A DNA stretch of 64,000 bases, taken from positions 1 to 64,000 of the forward strand of contig NZ_BAAADJ010000023.1 of assembly GCF_039522365.1 (NCBI RefSeq), read 5' to 3'. The stretch's first letter is position 1; each line of letters starts with the position of its first letter. The notes under the pieces were generated by a model that worked only from the letters and a program-made list of their open reading frames with translations, searched no databases and was not told where the DNA came from. Positions 47,459 to 57,944 of this stretch are shown here, one piece after another. Source of the DNA: Bacillus carboniphilus. GTDB lineage: Bacteria; Bacillota; Bacilli; Bacillales; JC228. The position numbers and the translations under genes were made by a program.

Positions 47459-48541
47459 TTGAAAAGTTATTTAGAGAAAAAAGGGATTCATGTTTCTGTT
47501 AAGACATATTTAATTGATGCTTTAAGTTTTATGGCATTAGGGTTATTCAGTTCTTTAATCATTGGACTTATTATTAAAACAGTAGGAGAACAAATCGCCA
47601 ATATCCCCGGATTTGTAAGCATTAGTGAATTTTTTATTGAACTTGGTTCGTTTGCCATGGATCCAAAAATCATGGGTGCAGCGATTGGTGTTGCTATTGC
47701 TTACGGTTTGAATGCACCACCATTAGTTATTTTTGCGGCTGCTGCAACAGGGGGGTTTGGGGCAGTACTTGGTGGCCCAGCTGGAAGTTATATTGCTGCC
47801 TTATTCACCTCTGAATTTGGAAAACTTGTTAGTAAAACTACGAAGGTTGATATTATCGTTACACCCTTTGTAGCACTTGTTGCTGGTTTTTTAACTGCTA
47901 AGTTCGTAGGACCAGGTATCTCTAACTTTATGAAGTTTTTTGGTAGCCAAATTGAAGCAGCTACTGAACTGCGTCCTATTTTTATGGGGATTGTTGTCGC
48001 TGTACTAATGGGTCTTGCATTAACAGCACCAATCTCAAGTGCTGCGATTGCTTTTATGCTAGATTTAAGTGGAGTTGCAGCAGGAGCAGCAACCATTGGG
48101 TGTAGTGCTCAAATGATTGGATTTGCTGTCATGAGCTATAAAGAAAATAAGGTAGGTGGGTTATTCGCACAAGGACTAGGAACTTCCATGCTACAGGTTC
48201 CTAATATCATTAGAAATCCACGAATCTTAATACCACCTACAATTGCTGGAGCTTTGCTTGCACCTTTAGGTACGACCCTTTTTATTATGGAAAATAATGC
48301 AGCTGGTGCTGGAATGGGTACGAGTGGTTTGGTTGGACAAATTATGACGTTTACTACAATGGGGTTTAGCTTATCTGTATTTTGGAAAGTACTTTTCCTT
48401 CATATTATTGGTCCTGCGGTTCTAACTTTGGTATTATCTGTTTGGATGCGGAAAAAAGGTTGGATTCGACCTAATGACTTATATATCAATATTGGAGGAG
48501 AACGGAATGAAAAAACTGCAAGCGCAGGAAGAGCTTCATGA
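47459..48541 (+). CDS. PTS sugar transporter EIIC-like membrane protein
   Basis: 361 residues from TTG 47459, or up to 380 if ATG 47417 (AAAGGATGG upstream) or ATG 47399 is used. Nine to ten hydrophobic segments and a Gly-rich [20 protein letters not shown] loop fit the PTS_EIIC_2 family. There is no EIIA or EIIB gene in the window, so phosphorylation must come from elsewhere or it acts differently. Its 3' end overlaps ytpP by 35 bp. Confidence 0.78.
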   Translation: MKSYLEKKGIHVSVKTYLIDALSFMALGLFSSLIIGLIIKTVGEQIANIPGFVSISEFFIELGSFAMDPKIMGAAIGVAIAYGLNAPPLVIFAAAATGGFGAVLGGPAGSYIAALFTSEFGKLVSKTTKVDIIVTPFVALVAGFLTAKFVGPGISNFMKFFGSQIEAATELRPIFMGIVVAVLMGLALTAPISSAAIAFMLDLSGVAAGAATIGCSAQMIGFAVMSYKENKVGGLFAQGLGTSMLQVPNIIRNPRILIPPTIAGALLAPLGTTLFIMENNAAGAGMGTSGLVGQIMTFTTMGFSLSVFWKVLFLHIIGPAVLTLVLSVWMRKKGWIRPNDLYINIGGERNEKTASAGRAS

Positions 48542-48833
48542 CTTTTTAAATAGTGGTACCCATATATTCCTCTTTTCAGCAGATTGGTGTCCAGATTGTC
48601 GCTTTATCGATCCATTCATGCCTGAAGTTGAAGAAAAGTTTTCGGATATGACTTTTGTATATGTGGACCGTGACCAATTTATCGACTTATGTGCTGAATG
48701 GGAAATCTACGGAATTCCTAGCTTCGTTGCTTTCCATAATGGGAATGAAGTGGGCCGTTTTGTAAGTAAAGATCGGAAAACCCAAGAAGAAATTGAGGCG
48801 TTTCTAACGCAAATTTCATCGACATTAGATTAA
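48507..48833 (+). CDS. ytpP: Thioredoxin-like protein YtpP
   Basis: 108 residues, thioredoxin fold with CPDC active site (WCPDC). The ATG at 48507 follows GGAGG; a longer frame begins at 48474 inside the PTS gene. Part of ytpP-ytpQ-sftA order as in B. subtilis. Confidence 0.88.
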   Translation: MKKLQAQEELHDFLNSGTHIFLFSADWCPDCRFIDPFMPEVEEKFSDMTFVYVDRDQFIDLCAEWEIYGIPSFVAFHNGNEVGRFVSKDRKTQEEIEAFLTQISSTLD

Positions 48834-48842
48834 AGCCACGAA

Positions 48843-48873
48843 AAACGGTAACTTAGCAGTTATCGTTTTTTTT
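48843..48873 (+). terminator. Terminator of ytpP
   Basis: AAACGGTAACT and AGTTATCGTTT (11 bp, one G-U) with a TAGC loop and T8. Confidence 0.85.
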
Positions 48874-48939
48874 GTTTCGATTTTTGGACTATGAGCTTAA
48901 TATTCAGTACAATATGTAAAGACCAAAGAGGTGATTAGG

Positions 48940-49758
48940 ATGAAAATGAATACGACAAAAATGCGGAAATCTCTTGAAGAGCGATTGAATGCGGAAGACC
49001 GGACTATAAAATTTGATCGTGAACAAGACACACTGCGTATTGAAAATAATGCAACCGGTAAAGGAATCACAGTATCCATTCCGTCCGTTGTGAATAAATG
49101 GAATGAGTTAAAAGACAAAGCCATCGATGACATTGTTTATTATGTGAATGAAGCTCTATCGGTTATGGGGAAAGAGCACACACTGGCTTCAGAGAACAGT
49201 CACATATACCCTGTTATTCGTTCTACTTCGTTTCCAACCGAATCTGATGATGGCATCAAATTACTTTATGATGACCATACAGCAGAAACGAGGGTGTACT
49301 ATGCTCTGGATTTAGGAAAGAGCTATCGATTGATTGATCACAAGTGGCTAGAACGTAATAATGTGAGTGAACCGGCCATTCGCGAAATGGCTAAGTTTAA
49401 TGTTCGTTCTCTGGAAACAAGCATGAAAAAAGATATTGTTGCAGGGAATACCTTTTACTTTGTGAATTCAAATGATGGGTATGATGCAAGTCGAATTTTG
49501 AATGACGTCTTCCTTCGTCAAATGTCTGAAAAGATAAGTGGAACCATGACCGTTTCAGTGCCCCATCAAGACGTTCTAATTATAGGAGACATCCAAAATG
49601 AAACGGGTTATGATATTTTAGCCCAAATGACTATGAGTTTCTTTACAAATGGGTATGTCCCCATAACAGCCTTATCGTTTCTTTACCAAGATGGAGAACT
49701 TGAGCCCATTTTTATTCTTGGAAAAAACAAGCGGAACTCAGATGATCAAAAGTCTTAA
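48940..49758 (+). CDS. ytpQ: DUF1444 family protein YtpQ
   Basis: 272 residues, soluble. Opens MKMNTTKMRKSLEERLNAED and carries LLYDDHTAETRVYYALDLG and a late YDILAQMTMSFF. DUF1444, conserved in Bacillaceae, function unknown. ATG 48940 is preceded by AGAGGTG; GTG 48931 is upstream in the ribosome site. B. subtilis usually has ytpR between ytpQ and sftA, absent here. Confidence 0.85.
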   Translation: MKMNTTKMRKSLEERLNAEDRTIKFDREQDTLRIENNATGKGITVSIPSVVNKWNELKDKAIDDIVYYVNEALSVMGKEHTLASENSHIYPVIRSTSFPTESDDGIKLLYDDHTAETRVYYALDLGKSYRLIDHKWLERNNVSEPAIREMAKFNVRSLETSMKKDIVAGNTFYFVNSNDGYDASRILNDVFLRQMSEKISGTMTVSVPHQDVLIIGDIQNETGYDILAQMTMSFFTNGYVPITALSFLYQDGELEPIFILGKNKRNSDDQKS

Positions 49759-49843
49759 TCAGAAACTAATTTTTAATTTAGTTCTTTTGAATGAATCTAA
49801 ATTTGAACAACCCTTTTCCAAACAAAATAAGCTATAATAAAAG

Positions 49844-49876
49844 AAAACTCGACCTTTAGATTGTCGAGTTTTTTCT
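49844..49876 (+). terminator. Terminator of ytpQ
   Basis: AAAACTCGAC with GTCGAGTTTT (10 bp) and T6. Confidence 0.85.
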
Positions 49877-49934
49877 ACCTATGAAAAGAAATTGACATCC
49901 GAGTTTTAACAAATGGAAAAGTGAGGCTTATTAC

Positions 49935-52403
49935 ATGAATTTCTTTAATAAATGGATAAAGAAACTGAAAAATAATGAAGAGGAACGCCCCGTTACAGAA
50001 GAAATGAAAAGAGTTAGTAGCCTGCCCTCTTCTCATGAACAAGGAAGAGGGAAAGAAGTCGAAGCCAGAATTACCTATCAATATCCAAAAGGTCAATTTC
50101 GATTTCCTTTGATTCCAGATGAAGATGTAAAGAGAAAACGAGCATCGGAGAGACGTGAGAGTCGGATTGAGGACCGAAGACGTAATAAGAGTATACAACC
50201 TGAACAAGTAGAAACAGCCAAAGTAGAGCTGGAAATAAAAAAGGTCAAAGAAGTTAAAAAGGGTCCCAAGAAGCCATTTTCTCCAACAGAAATTCCTTCC
50301 CCTATATACGGTTTTAGGGAAAGAGAGTATAAAAAGAGTTCAGTAGATTACGATATTCGTGATTTTACACCAAGGAAGCCAATTGAAAGTCAGCCTGAGG
50401 ATACATATGAAAAAGGATTCTTTACAGAGATTCTTGGAGAAGAGAACATAATTGAGAAGGACGAATCCACTCCAGTAATAGAAGATGTAATCGAGGATAA
50501 AGTGGAAGAAAAACTAGTAGAGTCTGTTCACTTAGTTGAGGATGAGCCAAAAAGGGAGTCAGAGCTATCCTATCTGGAGAATGACCTAGACTTTTCAGAT
50601 GAAGAAGACACGGCCCCTTTGATGCATGAAGAGCCATACTTAGATGAAAGTGAATCCAAATTTATTTTAGATGAGCATAACGGTATAGAGGAATCTATTG
50701 AACCAGAATCAGGGTTAGCTATCGATATAGAGGAAGAACAACTTCCTATTCTAGAAGAAAAAGTACAAGAAGAAACAACCGGTGGACAAGAAGATTTAGC
50801 TGTAGAGACGAGTCAGCCAAAAACAGAATCCACTCGACCACATTTACCATTTAATGTTCTTATGTTAAAACAAGACAAAAAGAAATGGGAAATGAAACAA
50901 CACCATGTAAAAGAAGAGCCAAAAGTAACATTGGAAAATCCTAAAGTTGATGAAAAGGTAAAAGTAGAAAAAGAAATCCAACCAAGTGAATCTATGGTTG
51001 AAGATGATTATTATTTTCCTAGCCAACATTTACTAACTCCACCTGCAGAGGAAGCCGAACAAGGGGAGTGGATTGAAAATCAAGCTAATATCTTAGATCA
51101 GACGTTAAAACACTTTCATGTTAAGGCTAATGTTGTAGCCTATTCTCAAGGACCATCTGTTACACGATTTGAAGTTCAGCCTGAGCCAGGAGTTAAGGTA
51201 AATAAGATTACAAATTTAATGGATGACTTAAAATTAAGCTTAGCTGCCAAAGATATACGGATGGAAGCTCCGATTCCTGGGAAGCACACCATCGGGATTG
51301 AAATACCCAATCAAAAGGCTCGTCCCGTACATCTAAGAGAGTTAACAGAACATCCGAAATTTCAAGAGAGCCAATCCCCCCTTACCGTTGCGTTAGGGTT
51401 AGATATATCTGGTGAGCCAATTATGACTGACCTTAAAAAGATGCCTCACGGATTAATAGCAGGTGCAACGGGGTCAGGGAAAAGTGTATGTATAAATTCA
51501 ATATTGGTCAGCCTCATGTATAAGGCACACCCAGACCAAGTAAAGCTTCTACTTATAGATCCGAAGATGGTAGAGTTAACACCTTATAATGGTATCCCAC
51601 ATCTTGTTGCCCCAGTTATCACGGATGTTAAAGCGGCTACTACTTCATTAAAATGGGCTGTACAGGAAATGGAATCAAGGTATGATGAATTTGCGAAAAC
51701 AGGTGTAAGAGATATAGAAAGATATAATACATTATATCCTGATAATCATTTACCTTATGTTGTGATTATCATTGATGAGCTTGCAGATCTTATGATGGTA
51801 GCACCAGGAGATGTGGAGGATGCTATTTGTAGAATTGCTCAAAAGGCTAGGGCTTGTGGCATTCATTTAATTATTGCAACACAAAGACCATCTGTAGATG
51901 TCATTACAGGTCTTATCAAGGCCAACGTACCAACTAGAATTGCGTTCTCCGTTTCTTCCCAGGTTGATTCGAGAACTATAATTGATACATCTGGAGCAGA
52001 ACGCTTATTAGGAAAAGGAGATATGTTGTTCTTGGAAAATGGTGCTTCGAAGCCTGTCCGTTTACAAGGCACATTTGTCTCGGATGTAGAGATAGATGCA
52101 GTGGTGGAACATGTTTCCTTCCAACAAGAACCTGATTACTTATTTCATCAGGAAGAGCTTCTGCAAAAGGCTCAAATAGCTGATGAAGAAGATGAATTAT
52201 TCATGGAAGCTTGCCAATTTGTCGTTGAGCAGGGGAATGCATCAACTTCTTTACTTCAGAGGAGGTTCCGAATTGGCTATAACCGGGCTGCTAGATTGAT
52301 TGAAATGTTAGAAAACCAAGGAATAGTTTCTGAGGCAAAGGGAACCAAACCAAGAGATGTTTTGATTTCTGAAGAGGGCTTATCATCTTATCAGTCAGAG
52401 TAA
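49935..52403 (+). CDS. sftA: DNA translocase SftA (soluble FtsK/SpoIIIE family)
   Basis: 822 residues. N-terminal about 360 residues are charged, Glu/Lys-rich and low complexity, without membrane helices, distinguishing SftA from SpoIIIE. The motor domain has Walker [11 protein letters not shown] (near 512), [18 protein letters not shown] and [12 protein letters not shown]-terminal gamma winged helix ([20 protein letters not shown]) should bind DNA. SftA clears DNA from the closing septum. GTGAGG precedes ATG. Confidence 0.93.
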   Translation: MNFFNKWIKKLKNNEEERPVTEEMKRVSSLPSSHEQGRGKEVEARITYQYPKGQFRFPLIPDEDVKRKRASERRESRIEDRRRNKSIQPEQVETAKVELEIKKVKEVKKGPKKPFSPTEIPSPIYGFREREYKKSSVDYDIRDFTPRKPIESQPEDTYEKGFFTEILGEENIIEKDESTPVIEDVIEDKVEEKLVESVHLVEDEPKRESELSYLENDLDFSDEEDTAPLMHEEPYLDESESKFILDEHNGIEESIEPESGLAIDIEEEQLPILEEKVQEETTGGQEDLAVETSQPKTESTRPHLPFNVLMLKQDKKKWEMKQHHVKEEPKVTLENPKVDEKVKVEKEIQPSESMVEDDYYFPSQHLLTPPAEEAEQGEWIENQANILDQTLKHFHVKANVVAYSQGPSVTRFEVQPEPGVKVNKITNLMDDLKLSLAAKDIRMEAPIPGKHTIGIEIPNQKARPVHLRELTEHPKFQESQSPLTVALGLDISGEPIMTDLKKMPHGLIAGATGSGKSVCINSILVSLMYKAHPDQVKLLLIDPKMVELTPYNGIPHLVAPVITDVKAATTSLKWAVQEMESRYDEFAKTGVRDIERYNTLYPDNHLPYVVIIIDELADLMMVAPGDVEDAICRIAQKARACGIHLIIATQRPSVDVITGLIKANVPTRIAFSVSSQVDSRTIIDTSGAERLLGKGDMLFLENGASKPVRLQGTFVSDVEIDAVVEHVSFQQEPDYLFHQEELLQKAQIADEEDELFMEACQFVVEQGNASTSLLQRRFRIGYNRAARLIEMLENQGIVSEAKGTKPRDVLISEEGLSSYQSE

Positions 52404-52498
52404 ACATTTTCAATGCTTTACTTGTATGTATAGAAAGTATAAAATTTTAGCATCGGAGATTTTAAACATAAGCTAATTAAACTCTATTTCTAATAACG

Positions 52499-52536
52499 GG
52501 TCCTCAAAAAATGAGGACCACTATTCTCATTTTTTT
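52499..52536 (+). terminator. Terminator of sftA
   Basis: GGTCCTCA/TGAGGACC (8 bp) is followed by CTCATTTTTTT; AAAATGAG can also pair with CTCATTTT, making two alternative terminator-like hairpins. Confidence 0.7.
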
Positions 52537-52581
52537 GGCATATACTATGAATAGTTATGGATATACATAAGGAGCTTTGTG

Positions 52582-53685
52582 ATGAAGGAAATCGAACTAA
52601 AGTTACAAGGTAAGATTAGCAGATTAACAAATAAGACGTTTAAATTTGATGAGCGGATTAAGGATGGCTGGTTTTCCGCTGTATATTTCTTAAAGACGAA
52701 GGAACTTGTTCAAAAGTATCGATCAGATAATATTGTGACAATGCAATTCTTCCAGAAAAACGATGCTGTACTCTGTGGAACAGATGAGGTTCTTGCCCTT
52801 ATTCAAACCTTTGCTAAAAATCCACACGAATTAGAGATATACTCGTTAAAGGACGGAGATAAGATAAAGCCCTTTGAAACTGTACTAACGATAACTGGGC
52901 CATATCAAAACTTTGGAATTTTAGAAGGTATTATTGATGGGATATTAGCCCGAAGGACTTCAGTTGCTACGAATGTATATAATGTAGTGAAAGCTGCTGG
53001 AATTTCTGGAAAACAAAAGCCAGTTATTTTTATGGGAGACCGTGACGATCATTTCACGCAACAAGCTGGTGATGGATATTCTGCCTATATAGGTGGTTCA
53101 ACTGCACAAGCAACTCATGCTATGAGTGAATGGTGGGGAAAAAAGGGCATGGGGACAATGCCACATGCGCTCATTCAACTTTTTAATGGAGATCTTGTCG
53201 CGGCATGTCGTGCTTATCAAGAAACATTCCCCGAGGATGAGCTAGCAGCATTAGTTGATTATAATAACGACGTCATTACAGATGCACTTAAGGTAGCCAG
53301 AGAGTTTGGTCAAGATTTAATGACAGTTCGATTAGATACTTCTAGAACCATGATTGACCAATACTTCCTACGTAATCAACATTTATTAGGTTCTTTTGAC
53401 CCGCGTGGGGTTAATCCAGAACTAGTCTTTGCTCTACGGAAGGCATTAGATGAAGAAGGATTCCATCACGTAAAAATACTAGTAAGTGGTGGGTTTGATG
53501 AAAAGCGGATTAAAGAGTTTGAAACAAAGCATGCACCTGTAGATATGTATGGAGTCGGAGGTAGTTTGTTGAAAATAAATATAGGCTTTACAGGTGATAA
53601 TGTCATTTTAAATGGCAAACATCAAGCTAAAGCAGGTAGAAGATACCGTCCGAATCCTAGATTAGAAAAAGTGGAACTAAATTAA
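52582..53685 (+). CDS. Nicotinate phosphoribosyltransferase
   Basis: 367 residues. Recycles nicotinate to nicotinate mononucleotide with PRPP for NAD. Motifs seen: FDERIKDGWFSAVYFLKT, GILARRTSVATN, and GVGGSLLKINIGFTGD near the C-terminus. ATG 52582 follows AAGGAG. B. subtilis PncB is encoded at a different place, so this copy between sftA and murC is a local insertion. The pncB name is plausible but the subfamily is not certain. Confidence 0.82.
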   Translation: MKEIELKLQGKISRLTNKTFKFDERIKDGWFSAVYFLKTKELVQKYRSDNIVTMQFFQKNDAVLCGTDEVLALIQTFAKNPHELEIYSLKDGDKIKPFETVLTITGPYQNFGILEGIIDGILARRTSVATNVYNVVKAAGISGKQKPVIFMGDRDDHFTQQAGDGYSAYIGGSTAQATHAMSEWWGKKGMGTMPHALIQLFNGDLVAACRAYQETFPEDELAALVDYNNDVITDALKVAREFGQDLMTVRLDTSRTMIDQYFLRNQHLLGSFDPRGVNPELVFALRKALDEEGFHHVKILVSGGFDEKRIKEFETKHAPVDMYGVGGSLLKINIGFTGDNVILNGKHQAKAGRRYRPNPRLEKVELN

Positions 53686-53813
53686 AGATGTACTTATATT
53701 TTCAAGGACGAAATAAAACATGATATAATGTTTCATATTATGGATAAATTCGCACATGAGATAATTTTTCATATACTGTGTTTAAGATAGACGATTGTTG
53801 GAGGTTTCAATTT

Positions 53814-55121
53814 ATGACTCTTTATCACTTTGTTGGTATAAAGGGCTCTGGTATGAGTGCGCTTGCCCAGATTTTACATGATATTAATTTAAAGGTTCAA
53901 GGATCTGATGTGGAAAAGCGCTTTTTTACTCAGCAAGCTTTGGAGAGGTCAGGAATTACCATACTCCCTTTTGACAAAGAAAATATTCAACCTGGTATGA
54001 CGATAATTGCAGGGAATGCTTATCCTGATTCACATGAAGAAATTCAAGAAGCCATGAAATTAGGACTCCCGATCGTACGTTATCATCGATTTTTAGGTGA
54101 TTTTATGTCACGGTTTACGAGTGTGGCCGTAACAGGAGCACATGGAAAGACATCAACAACGGGATTATTAGCCCATGTTATGAAAGGAATTAAACCTACG
54201 ACGTACCTTATTGGAGATGGTACGGGTTCCGGTGATGAAAACGCTCAGTACTTTGTCTTTGAGGCATGTGAATATCGAAGACACTTCCTTTCGTATTTTC
54301 CTGACTATGCCATTATGACAAATATTGACTTTGATCATCCTGATTATTTTGCCAATATCGATGATGTTTTTGCTGCCTTTCAGGAAATGGCATGGCAAGT
54401 TAAAAAAGGAATTATTGCTTGCGGAGATGATGAACAGCTTCAAAAAATCCAGGCAAAAGTTCCTGTTATGTTTTACGGTTTTGACGAAGGAAATGATTTT
54501 CAAGCAAGAAATATTGAGAAATCAACGAATGGGACTTCATTTGATGTTTTCGTCAGGAATGAGTTCTATTCTAGATTCTCCATTCCAACCTATGGAGATC
54601 ATAATGTCTTAAACGCTTTATCAGTGATTGCACTTTGTCACTATGAAGAATTAGATGTTGAACGCGTAAAAGAAAGATTAACAACCTTCGAAGGTGTTAA
54701 GCGTCGCTTTACAGAAAAACAGATTGGTAGCCAAATTTTAATTGATGACTATGCTCATCATCCGACAGAAATAAAGGCTACCATTCAAGCTGCTAGACAA
54801 AAATATCCTGATAAAAAGATTGTTACCGTGTTCCAACCGCATACTTTCACAAGAACGCAAACATTCTTAGATGATTTTGCTACTAGTTTAAATGAAGCGG
54901 ACCAGGTATATTTATGCGATATCTTTGGATCTGCACGCGAACATCATGGGAAACTTTCCATTGATGATTTGAAAAAGAAAATTGATGGTGCTACCATCTT
55001 AAATGAAGAAGATCCTTCAGAGCTAAATGGACATCCAAATAGCGTTGTCATTTTCATGGGAGCAGGAGATATCCAAAAGTTTCAGGCTTCATATGAAGAA
55101 TATTTGAAAGATCAAGCATAA
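53814..55121 (+). CDS. murC: UDP-N-acetylmuramate--L-alanine ligase
   Basis: 435 residues. Adds L-alanine to UDP-MurNAc, the first amino acid of the peptidoglycan stem. N-terminal [16 protein letters not shown] Rossmann motif, the ATP loop [11 protein letters not shown], and [14 protein letters not shown] use ATG 53814 (MTLYHFVG) after GGAGG; the open frame begins earlier at 53778. Ends in a 12-bp terminator. Confidence 0.95.
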   Translation: MTLYHFVGIKGSGMSALAQILHDINLKVQGSDVEKRFFTQQALERSGITILPFDKENIQPGMTIIAGNAYPDSHEEIQEAMKLGLPIVRYHRFLGDFMSRFTSVAVTGAHGKTSTTGLLAHVMKGIKPTTYLIGDGTGSGDENAQYFVFEACEYRRHFLSYFPDYAIMTNIDFDHPDYFANIDDVFAAFQEMAWQVKKGIIACGDDEQLQKIQAKVPVMFYGFDEGNDFQARNIEKSTNGTSFDVFVRNEFYSRFSIPTYGDHNVLNALSVIALCHYEELDVERVKERLTTFEGVKRRFTEKQIGSQILIDDYAHHPTEIKATIQAARQKYPDKKIVTVFQPHTFTRTQTFLDDFATSLNEADQVYLCDIFGSAREHHGKLSIDDLKKKIDGATILNEEDPSELNGHPNSVVIFMGAGDIQKFQASYEEYLKDQA

Positions 55122-55126
55122 TAAGG

Positions 55127-55158
55127 AAAGTCCTGGACTATTTGTTCGGGGCTTTTTA
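55127..55158 (+). terminator. Terminator of murC
   Basis: AAAGTCCTGGAC / GTTCGGGGCTTT (12 bp with G-U pairs), TATTT loop and T5. Confidence 0.85.
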
Positions 55159-55195
55159 TTATGTTTAGAAGTTTGAATTGGTCTGTCGTCGTTAA

Positions 55196-55227
55196 GAAAA
55201 ACAGGACAATATAATCATATATTGTCC
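55196..55227 (-). terminator. Terminator of ampS
   Basis: On the minus strand GGACAATATA/TATATTGTCC (10 bp) with TGAT loop, followed by TGTTTTT. Confidence 0.85.
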
Positions 55228-55248
55228 CATTAGCTATTACCTAAAATA

Positions 55249-56364
55249 CTATTTTAAGTTCTCAGGATTCAATACTTCTAGTTCAGGTAAAACAAAACGT
55301 CCATCTTTTCTAACTAACACATCATCAAAGTAGATTTCTCCACCGCCGTAATCGGGTCTTTGAATATTAACCATATCCCAGTGAATGTTCGAGTGATTTC
55401 CGTTATAAGCATTGTCATAACATTGACCCGGCGTAAAGTGGAAGCTTCCGTCGATTTTTTCATCAAATAGGATATCCTGCATTGGATGTAAAATATATGG
55501 ATTAACTCCAATCGCAAATTCTCCTACATAGCGAGCCCCTTCATCGGTATCAAAGATTTTGTTAATTCGTTCACTGTCATTTGAAGTGGCTTCAACAATT
55601 TTTCCATCTTTAAATGTTAGCTGTACATTTTCAAAGGTAAAACCTTGATATGGGGAAGGTGTATTGTATGTGATCGTCCCGTTAACAGAATCTCTTACAG
55701 GAGCAGAATACACTTCACCATCAGGAATGTTTAAACGACCTGCACATTTAATGGCTGGAATGTCTTTAATTGAGAAGCTTAAATCTGTACCAGGTCCAGT
55801 GATTCGAACTTTATCTGTGCGGTTCATTAACTCAACCAATGAATCCATAGCCTTATCCATTTTGCTGTAGTCTAGATTACAAACATTAAAATAGAATTCT
55901 TCGAAGCTTTCAGTACTCATTTTTGCTAATTGGGCCATTGATTCAGTAGGGTAACGAAGAACAACCCATTTTGTTTTAGGTACGCGGATTTCTCTATGTA
56001 CTTTTTTACCGACAGTATTTCCTTCGACCTTCATACGGTCTGCTGGTACGTCTGCTAGTTCGTTAATATTGTTACCTGAACGGAGGCCAATATAGGCATC
56101 CATTTCTTTCATCACATTAGCTTCAAATTCAGCTACCTTTTCAAAATGTTCTTCCGTTGCACCCATTAAAAGAGCTCGGTCAACTTGTCTGTCTTTTAAG
56201 GATACGAATGGGAAGCCCCCAGCAGCATAAGCTTCTTTTACTAATGCGACAACAAGTTCGCGTTGAAGGCCAAAGTTTTCAATTAAGACTTTTTCTCCCT
56301 TTTGTAATTGAACGGAGTAGTTAATCAGGTTCTTTGCAAGTTGTTCAATTCTAGGATCTTTCAA
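55249..56364 (-). CDS. ampS: M29 family aminopeptidase AmpS
   Basis: 371 residues, thermophilic-aminopeptidase (M29) family. Metal-site motifs include TDLSFSIKD and late EFAIGVNPYI and GNHSNIHWDMV. Cleaves N-terminal residues from peptides. TTG start after GGAGGG. Divergent from ytxGHJ with a repeat element between. Confidence 0.88.
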   Translation of the reverse strand: MKDPRIEQLAKNLINYSVQLQKGEKVLIENFGLQRELVVALVKEAYAAGGFPFVSLKDRQVDRALLMGATEEHFEKVAEFEANVMKEMDAYIGLRSGNNINELADVPADRMKVEGNTVGKKVHREIRVPKTKWVVLRYPTESMAQLAKMSTESFEEFYFNVCNLDYSKMDKAMDSLVELMNRTDKVRITGPGTDLSFSIKDIPAIKCAGRLNIPDGEVYSAPVRDSVNGTITYNTPSPYQGFTFENVQLTFKDGKIVEATSNDSERINKIFDTDEGARYVGEFAIGVNPYILHPMQDILFDEKIDGSFHFTPGQCYDNAYNGNHSNIHWDMVNIQRPDYGGGEIYFDDVLVRKDGRFVLPELEVLNPENLK

Positions 56365-56459
56365 GTGAATCCCTCCATTATTGATAATTGATTGTTATGT
56401 ATCACTTTATTTTACCTAATAATGGTTTAACATAAAAGGATGATTCTATAACTAAGGAC

Positions 56460-56694
56460 GTTGATTTCCGTTGCAGGTGCGCAGCTAGAGCGGGCGGTCC
56501 GGGAGCCTCCTCTGGCCAACAGGATGTTGGTTACGAAGGCGTTGCTACAGGACGTGGCGTTCTTAGCCTTCGTTCCCCTATCGCTCCTGCGGGGTCTTCC
56601 TTGTCCCTTCCTCCCACTTTCCACTGCTTCCATGTATTTCTTCAGGGCAGTGGAAATGAGTCAAGCACCTTCCACTCCAATCAACTGCAGTTGA
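56460..56694 (+). repeat. Foldback intergenic repeat, copy 2 (long form)
   Basis: Same ends as copy 1 (GTTGATT ... AATCAAC) but 226 bp. Two additions stand out: about 68 bp of hairpin-rich sequence within the core (56513-56580; CCAAC...GTTGG, ACGAAGGC...GCCTTCGT), and a TTTCCACTGC...GCAGTGGAAA hairpin near the end, shared with copy 3. The left inner arm is altered (AGGTGCGCAGC). It lies in the divergent gap ampS-ytxG, upstream of the sigma-H promoter. Confidence 0.85.
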
Positions 56695-56763
56695 ACTTTG
56701 ATTGCAAAAAACAAATATATTCACGAAAAAGTCTTATCAAAACCGCGAAAGATGAAATCCAAA

Positions 56764-56792
56764 GCAGGAATTTTACATTTTAATGAGAATTA
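56764..56792 (+). promoter_or_regulatory. Sigma-H promoter of ytxGHJ
   Basis: GCAGGAATT (RNAGGAWWW), 12 nt, GAGAATTA (RNGAATWW): full match to the sigma-H consensus. B. subtilis ytxGHJ (csb34) is under dual sigma-H and sigma-B control. Confidence 0.8.
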
Positions 56793-56804
56793 TTTTAAAA
56801 AAGT

Positions 56805-56830
56805 GTTTTTTTGTCATACAATAAGGGAAA
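56805..56830 (+). promoter_or_regulatory. Sigma-B promoter of ytxGHJ
   Basis: GTTTTT, 14 nt, GGGAAA, close to the sigma-B pattern GTTTAA-N12-14-GGGWAW. It sits 38 nt before ytxG, downstream of the sigma-H site. Confidence 0.75.
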
Positions 56831-56867
56831 TAGAAGAATGTACATAAATTTGGAGGTATTACTTTAA

Positions 56868-57350
56868 ATGGAAATTATTTTATATTTGAGCATTGCGTTA
56901 ATTGCGGTTGCGTTTTTTATTTTAGTTATATATGTAGTTAAGACCCTAAAGTCCTTACAGAAGACTTTAGATAGTGTTGCTCATACCCTGGATGGGTTAG
57001 AGGGGCAAATGAGAGGAGTTACATCTGAAACAACAGAACTTTTAAAGAAAACCAATGCTTTAGCAGAGGATATTCAGCATAAATCGGAAAATCTAAATAG
57101 TGTAGTCGTTGCCGTTAAAGACGTAGGAACTTCCATTCAGCGCTTCAATCGTTCCATTGATGGAATATCTGACAAAGTTATTCATCAGGTGGAAACGAAT
57201 CAAGATAAAATCTCACAGGTTGTTCAGTGGAGTAATGTCTTTTTGGAGCTAAAACAACGTTGGGATCAGAGAAAAGGAAAACAATCTAATGAAAACTCTG
57301 AACCGAAACAAGAAAATTCAGGGAAACAGCGTGTGTATGACCGCGCATAA
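56868..57350 (+). CDS. ytxG: DUF948 general stress protein YtxG
   Basis: 160 residues. One N-terminal membrane helix (about 4-26), then a long helical coiled-coil region with many charged residues; DUF948. General stress protein of the ytxGHJ operon, role unknown. ATG follows TTGGAGG. Nineteen bases before ytxH. Confidence 0.87.
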   Translation: MEIILYLSIALIAVAFFILVIYVVKTLKSLQKTLDSVAHTLDGLEGQMRGVTSETTELLKKTNALAEDIQHKSENLNSVVVAVKDVGTSIQRFNRSIDGISDKVIHQVETNQDKISQVVQWSNVFLELKQRWDQRKGKQSNENSEPKQENSGKQRVYDRA

Positions 57351-57369
57351 AATAAAGGAGGAACCAATC

Positions 57370-57816
57370 ATGGCACAAAATCAAAACGATCAAAACCAAA
57401 ATCAAGAATCAAATATCAATGCAAAAGACTTTATTATCGGAGCATTAGTAGGGGGAATTGTCGGGGCTGCTACAGCGCTGTTTATGGCACCTAAATCAGG
57501 GAAAGAGCTTCGCGGTGATTTGAGTGAACAAGCTATAATCTTAAAAGAGCGAACTGGAAACCTTAGAGATACTGCTGTCCAAAAAGGTAATGAATTTGCT
57601 AATACAGCTAAAGAGAAAACGAATGAATGGTCTCAAATGATCCAACTTCAATCGAACGAACTAAAAAATAAAATGAAGTCTATGCGAAATGAAGAAGTGG
57701 CTGAAGAAGATGCGGAAGCTGAAGTGGCTGTTTCTAACTCAAACGAAGAGATGGAACAAAAGCTCGAAGAAACAAAAAAAGCCTTTGAAGAAGTAGAGGG
57801 AAATTATAAAGCATAA
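57370..57816 (+). CDS. ytxH: General stress protein YtxH
   Basis: 148 residues from ATG 57370 after AAAGGAGG. Low-complexity N-terminus, then a membrane-like GALVGGIVGAATALFMAPKS segment characteristic of the YtxH domain, and a long acidic helical tail ending in EEVEGNYKA. Envelope stress protein under sigma-B/sigma-H with ytxG; mechanism unknown. Confidence 0.87.
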   Translation: MAQNQNDQNQNQESNINAKDFIIGALVGGIVGAATALFMAPKSGKELRGDLSEQAIILKERTGNLRDTAVQKGNEFANTAKEKTNEWSQMIQLQSNELKNKMKSMRNEEVAEEDAEAEVAVSNSNEEMEQKLEETKKAFEEVEGNYKA

Positions 57817-57820
57817 ACAT

Positions 57821-57854
57821 AAACGATGGTCTTCCCTGAGATCATCGTTTTCTA
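57821..57854 (+). terminator. Terminator between ytxH and ytxJ
   Basis: AAACGATGGTC / GATCATCGTTT (11 bp, one G-U) with T4. ytxJ may be expressed by read-through or its own promoter. Confidence 0.75.
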
Positions 57855-57944
57855 ATGGAACGACTTAGGGAAAACCATTTGATAAGTTACATGGTTTCCA
57901 GTTATGCTGGCTAAGATAATAGAAAGTGAAAAGGAGAAGCTATA

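Noticed and set aside
54168-54503. 111-residue minus-strand open frame
   Set aside because: It is antisense to murC, without ribosome site or recognisable motif.
56427-56783. Several short open frames on both strands
   Set aside because: They arise from GC-rich sequence of foldback copy 2; none has a convincing start or conserved motif.
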